Positions 6,279-7,776 of a stretch of 7,776 nucleotides of DNA are shown here, in pieces. The stretch lies in contig CALWBJ010000220.1 of NCBI GenBank assembly GCA_944376035.1, forward strand, positions 1-7,776, read 5' to 3'. This DNA comes from an uncultured Clostridia bacterium (GTDB lineage: Bacteria > Bacillota > Clostridia > Christensenellales > Borkfalkiaceae). The notes under the pieces are model-generated. The model had not been told where the DNA came from. It was given only the letters and a program-made list of their open reading frames with translations, and made no database searches. The position numbers and the translations under genes are program-made. The stretch's first letter is position 1; every line of letters starts with the position of its first letter.

Positions 6279-6279
6279 T

Positions 6280-6765
6280 ATGAAAACTTGCGTATTTGCG
6301 GGAACTTTTGATCCCGTTACAATAGGTCATACGGAAGTAATTGAACGTTGTCTTAAACTCTTCGACAAGGTGAATATTGTAATTGCGGATAATCCGGATA
6401 AAACACCGTTTTTTTCGACGGAAGACAGGATAAAATTTCTTTCGGCAACTTATAAGAACTGCCCGAAAGTAGAAATTTCCGTTTGCAGCGGACTGCTTGT
6501 GGATTACATGAAAAAGAACGGATTGACAGTTAATGTTCGCGGAATAAGAAATGCGGAAGATTATAAATACGAAAATGTCATGACCTGCTTTAACTCGGAA
6601 ATGTATGAAGACCTGATTACGGTATATATTCCCACTCCATTGTCAATTTCGCACGTCAGTTCTTCGTCCATAAGAAAAATAATAGCCATCGGAGCGGATT
6701 TTTCCGCATATGTTCCGAAAACCGCATATCCTCTTATGGTGGAAAGTATAAATAAACGAAAATAA
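6280..6765 (+). CDS. coaD: phosphopantetheine adenylyltransferase
   Basis: A 161-residue enzyme of the nucleotidyltransferase family that joins ATP and 4'-phosphopantetheine to dephospho-coenzyme A, the penultimate step of coenzyme A synthesis in the cytoplasm. GTFDPVTIGH (8-17) contains the T-x-GH nucleotide-binding signature. Lys41 in NPDKTPFFS, RGIR (87-90) and SSSSIR (127-132) are at family positions. The length is typical. The ATG at 6280 is chosen because AAGGAG (6264-6269) lies ten bases upstream and the signature starts at residue 8; an in-frame ATG at 6217 lies inside rsmD. It is the last gene of the operon. Confidence 0.95.
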   Translation: MKTCVFAGTFDPVTIGHTEVIERCLKLFDKVNIVIADNPDKTPFFSTEDRIKFLSATYKNCPKVEISVCSGLLVDYMKKNGLTVNVRGIRNAEDYKYENVMTCFNSEMYEDLITVYIPTPLSISHVSSSSIRKIIAIGADFSAYVPKTAYPLMVESINKRK

Positions 6766-6775
6766 AATATTGCTT

Positions 6776-6800
6776 AAAACAGGAAATTCCTGCAAGTTTT
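6776..6800. terminator. small hairpin between convergent genes, possible bidirectional terminator
   Basis: CAGGA (6780-6784) pairs with TCCTG (6788-6792) around a three-base loop. The stem is flanked by AAAA (6776-6779) and, slightly further off, TTTT (6797-6800). Read on the minus strand the stem is followed directly by TTTT, so it suits the YlbJ-like gene better than coaD. The stem is short, hence modest confidence. Confidence 0.4.
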
Positions 6801-6838
6801 ATATAAACCTTTTATAATAATCGAAAAATTTAACCGCA

Positions 6839-7776
6839 TTAAAGAAAAACTGCCGATAATAAAAGTCCCGATAAAAAACCGAAAGCCGCAGACAAAATTT
6901 TCGAAAGTAAGAAAAGTGCGGTTTTTATTTTTGCTTTTTTAAGATAAGCAACCGATTGCATAATTACCGAAAGTCCTCCGAACGAACACATGGCAGCGGC
7001 AATCGGCAGAGTAAATAAGGAGATTTTTTCCTGAGCCAAAATTTTGAGTCCCCTTGTACATTCAAAAAATCCGTAACATGTTGCATTTCCTTTTGCTTCA
7101 CTTGAAAATATCTGCGAGAGAATATTTGAAAAAGGAGTAAGGACATTCAGTGAGGACAGAATTTCAGTCAGCAAATAGAATATGGTTATAAGTCCGCCTA
7201 CTACAAGAACCGATATTACTGCCGAATAGACGCTTTCGTACAAAACGTTGTCGGTATTTTTTGCGGCGGGGGCAATTTTTTCGGAAGGTTGTTCTTTTCT
7301 TTTATAAAATGAAAATATAACGCCGACGAGTATTGCGCTTACTACGTTTGAAATAAAAAGCAATAATCCGAACAAGGGGCTTTTGAACATCAGATTTCCT
7401 ACACTCGCTATAAGGAACATAGGCGAAGAGGTAGAACAGAAAGCCGCCGCTCTTACGCTTTCGGAGTCCGAAATCAGTCCGTTTAATTTCATGTCGCTTA
7501 CCATTTTAGCGCCTACCGGATATCCCGAGATTAAACTCATAAAGAAAGCGTATCCGGTTATTCCGCCGCAGTTAAAAAGTCTTTTGGTTATAGGCGCGGC
7601 AGCAGTTCCGATTTTATCCGTAACGCCCAAAGAACTAAGAACTGCCGTAATGAAAAAATAGGGAAAAAGAGCGGGCAGTACGCACGCTATCCAAAGCCTT
7701 AATCCTTCGGTCACCGCATAAGAATAGCCTTTGCCGAACGCGAGCAGTATCGATAAAGCAATCAGTAAAATAAAAA
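6839..7776 (-). CDS. ylbJ: YlbJ-like Gate-domain membrane protein, 5' end outside the window
   Basis: The reading frame stays open to the window edge, so the protein begins beyond 7776. A GTG at 7714-7712 is internal: the 20 codons upstream of it continue a hydrophobic segment (ILLIALSILLAFGKGYSYAV). At least 311 residues are visible with many membrane segments. Family marks, counted from the GTG, are LPALFPYFF (13-21), SGYPVGAK (63-70), STSSPMF (94-100), FFECTRGLK (216-224) and SFGGLSVIMQS (244-254). They fit the nucleoside-recognition/Gate family that includes the sporulation membrane protein YlbJ, which in B. subtilis lies next to rsmD and coaD. Full-length YlbJ is about 400 residues, so this may be a shorter relative. 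Here it is convergent to coaD instead of following it. A sporulation role is inferred from the family only. Confidence 0.72.
   Translation of the reverse strand, partial: FILLIALSILLAFGKGYSYAVTEGLRLWIACVLPALFPYFFITAVLSSLGVTDKIGTAAAPITKRLFNCGGITGYAFFMSLISGYPVGAKMVSDMKLNGLISDSESVRAAAFCSTSSPMFLIASVGNLMFKSPLFGLLLFISNVVSAILVGVIFSFYKRKEQPSEKIAPAAKNTDNVLYESVYSAVISVLVVGGLITIFYLLTEILSSLNVLTPFSNILSQIFSSEAKGNATCYGFFECTRGLKILAQEKISLFTLPIAAAMCSFGGLSVIMQSVAYLKKAKIKTALFLLSKILSAAFGFLSGLLLSAVFL

Noticed and set aside
6217..6279. Upstream ATG for coaD at 6217
   Set aside because: It lies within rsmD, adds 21 residues absent from the family, and the ATG at 6280 has a good ribosome binding site.
7383..7661. Plus-strand 92-codon frame opposite the YlbJ-like gene
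   Set aside because: It is antisense to clear family motifs of the minus-strand gene and has no matching ribosome binding site or recognisable domain.

Overview
The window looks like a chromosomal segment of an AT-rich, low-GC Gram-positive bacterium, most likely a Clostridia-type Firmicute. The reasons are strong purine-rich Shine-Dalgarno sites before several genes, very AT-rich spacers, and the gene set rsmD, coaD and a YlbJ-like membrane protein, which lie together in Bacillus subtilis. Species cannot be read from the sequence.

Region 1 (1-911) resembles cargo of a Firmicute integrative or mobilizable element. It has a possible gene tail, two stacked hairpins, a small sigma-70-like helix-turn-helix protein (178-627) and a 72-residue unknown protein (693-911) behind a small hairpin and a strong ribosome binding site. 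This block ends abruptly at about 905-911 against the C-terminal two thirds of a MATE-family multidrug exporter gene (about 905-1750) that has lost its N-terminal part. That junction is the most notable structural feature.

Region 2 (1751-2698) is about 950 bases of very AT-rich DNA without an intact gene. Two short open stretches look like decayed coding sequence. One of them is weakly reminiscent of an AraC-type DNA-binding domain.

Region 3 (2699-4920) holds two genes that seem to be transcribed separately. The first is an SGNH/sialate O-acetylesterase-like hydrolase. The second is alanine racemase (alr), which supplies D-alanine for peptidoglycan and here carries an extra N-terminal segment and an odd start site. 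The 365-base spacer between them holds a 14-base palindrome, a three-copy GAAACAG/CTGTTTC motif and candidate -10 boxes.

Region 4 (5152-6765) is a compact operon. A five-segment membrane protein of unknown function overlaps rsmD (16S rRNA guanine-N2 methyltransferase) by four bases, and coaD (phosphopantetheine adenylyltransferase, coenzyme A synthesis) follows after one base. A YlbJ-like Gate-domain membrane protein lies convergent on the minus strand and runs off the right edge. I see no CRISPR array, tRNA, rRNA or complete insertion sequence, and no convincing new defence or other multi-gene system. The real oddities are the mobile-element/MATE junction and several unusual details in single genes.
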